Assembly: GCF_018860565.1 (NCBI RefSeq)
Contig: NZ_JAHKPS010000025.1
Span: 62,001 to 126,000, forward strand
Length of the DNA stretch: 64,000 nucleotides
Direction: 5' to 3'
Source: Winogradskyella psychrotolerans
GTDB taxonomy: Bacteria; Bacteroidota; Bacteroidia; Flavobacteriales; Flavobacteriaceae
Shown here: in pieces, positions 63,792-64,000 of the stretch
Numbering within the stretch: position 1 is the first letter of the stretch
Layout: the number at the start of each line of letters is the position of its first letter
Translations under genes and position numbers: made by a program
Notes under the pieces: generated by a model
Told to the model about the DNA's origin: nothing
The model's input: only the letters and a program-made list of their open reading frames with translations
Database searches by the model: none

Positions 63792-64000
63792 ATGGCAAGA
63801 ATTGCAGGTGTAGACATACCAAAACAAAAAAGAGGAGTGATTTCTTTAACTTATATCTACGGAGTAGGTAGAAGTAGATCAAAGGAAATTTTAGCTGCGG
63901 CTAAAGTTGACGAAAGCACAAAAGTACAAGATTGGACTGACGACGAAATAGGAGCAATCCGTGACGCTGTTGGAACTTTTAAAATCGAAGGTGAATTACG
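63792..64000 (+). CDS. rpsM: 30S ribosomal protein S13 (partial)
   Basis: The first 69 codons are in the window: MARIAGVDIPKQKRGVISLT, then YIYGVGRSRSKEIL with the helix-hairpin region. The rest lies beyond the right edge. This begins the alpha operon after infA-rpmJ. Confidence 0.96.
   Translation, partial: MARIAGVDIPKQKRGVISLTYIYGVGRSRSKEILAAAKVDESTKVQDWTDDEIGAIRDAVGTFKIEGEL

Noticed and set aside
1-64000. Search for tRNA or rRNA genes, CRISPR arrays, insertion sequences and prophage genes.
   Set aside because: None recognised by eye; nearly all of the window is filled by protein genes and short gaps, and the only repeats are short palindromic elements.

Overview
The window is a chromosomal segment of a marine-type Bacteroidota, almost certainly a member of the Flavobacteriaceae (genus not determinable from this sequence). 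The evidence is low GC content, TAnnTTTG promoter boxes, Por/type IX secretion sorting domains (T9SS type A), a GbsR/MarR regulator, an hpt-adk fusion, SSDDD-type lipoprotein export signals, and a str operon that runs into S10-spc without tuf. No tRNA, rRNA, IS element, prophage or CRISPR array was seen.

Layout. 1-3635: partial FabH-like synthase and gcvP on the minus strand. 3754-8556: a UbiA-like membrane protein, an ECF sigma factor with a small Cys protein, and a minus-strand block made of a GbsR/MarR regulator, two small membrane proteins and a methyltransferase. Two identical-type palindromes (AAACTTTCA-N8-TGAAAGTTT) flank the regulator gene. A membrane-anchored protein with MepA-type zinc peptidase motifs follows. 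8584-17875: M3 peptidase, purE-purK, hpt-adk fusion, obg, K+ channel, T9SS protein, DUF4136 lipoprotein, SDR. 17939-25359: a 2096-residue alpha-2-macroglobulin-like protein with an embedded TonB plug-like domain, and a divergent TPR protein. 25411-31845: Mpl-like ligase, DTW tRNA modification enzyme, an orphan Imm53-like protein, and an arsR-arsE-osmC-arsP-arsF-arsG-like organoarsenical resistance operon set among dispersed palindromic repeats.

31866-48979: a long PLP enzyme, a two-TM protein overlapping a 45-codon proline-rich microprotein, a pair of homologous small membrane proteins, dus, a dienelactone hydrolase, paiB-like, radC, a deacetylase-like protein, a YjjG-type HAD, rarA, rhomboid, rlmB, and an arylsulfotransferase-like T9SS protein next to an Omp85 protein. 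49104-64000: one promoter, then rpsL-rpsG-fusA-rpsJ, a lipoprotein gene inserted in the ribosomal operon, then rplC through secY, infA, rpmJ and the start of rpsM, all on the plus strand.

The clearest points beyond routine annotation are the paired operators around the GbsR gene, a repeated TAnnTTTG-N4-ATG layout that predicts leaderless mRNAs (rarA, rlmB, the GbsR gene, the UbiA-like gene), the macroglobulin-plug fusion, the hidden MepA-like peptidase, the overlapping 2TM/proline-rich gene pair, and the lipoprotein gene with a strong hairpin inside the S10 operon.
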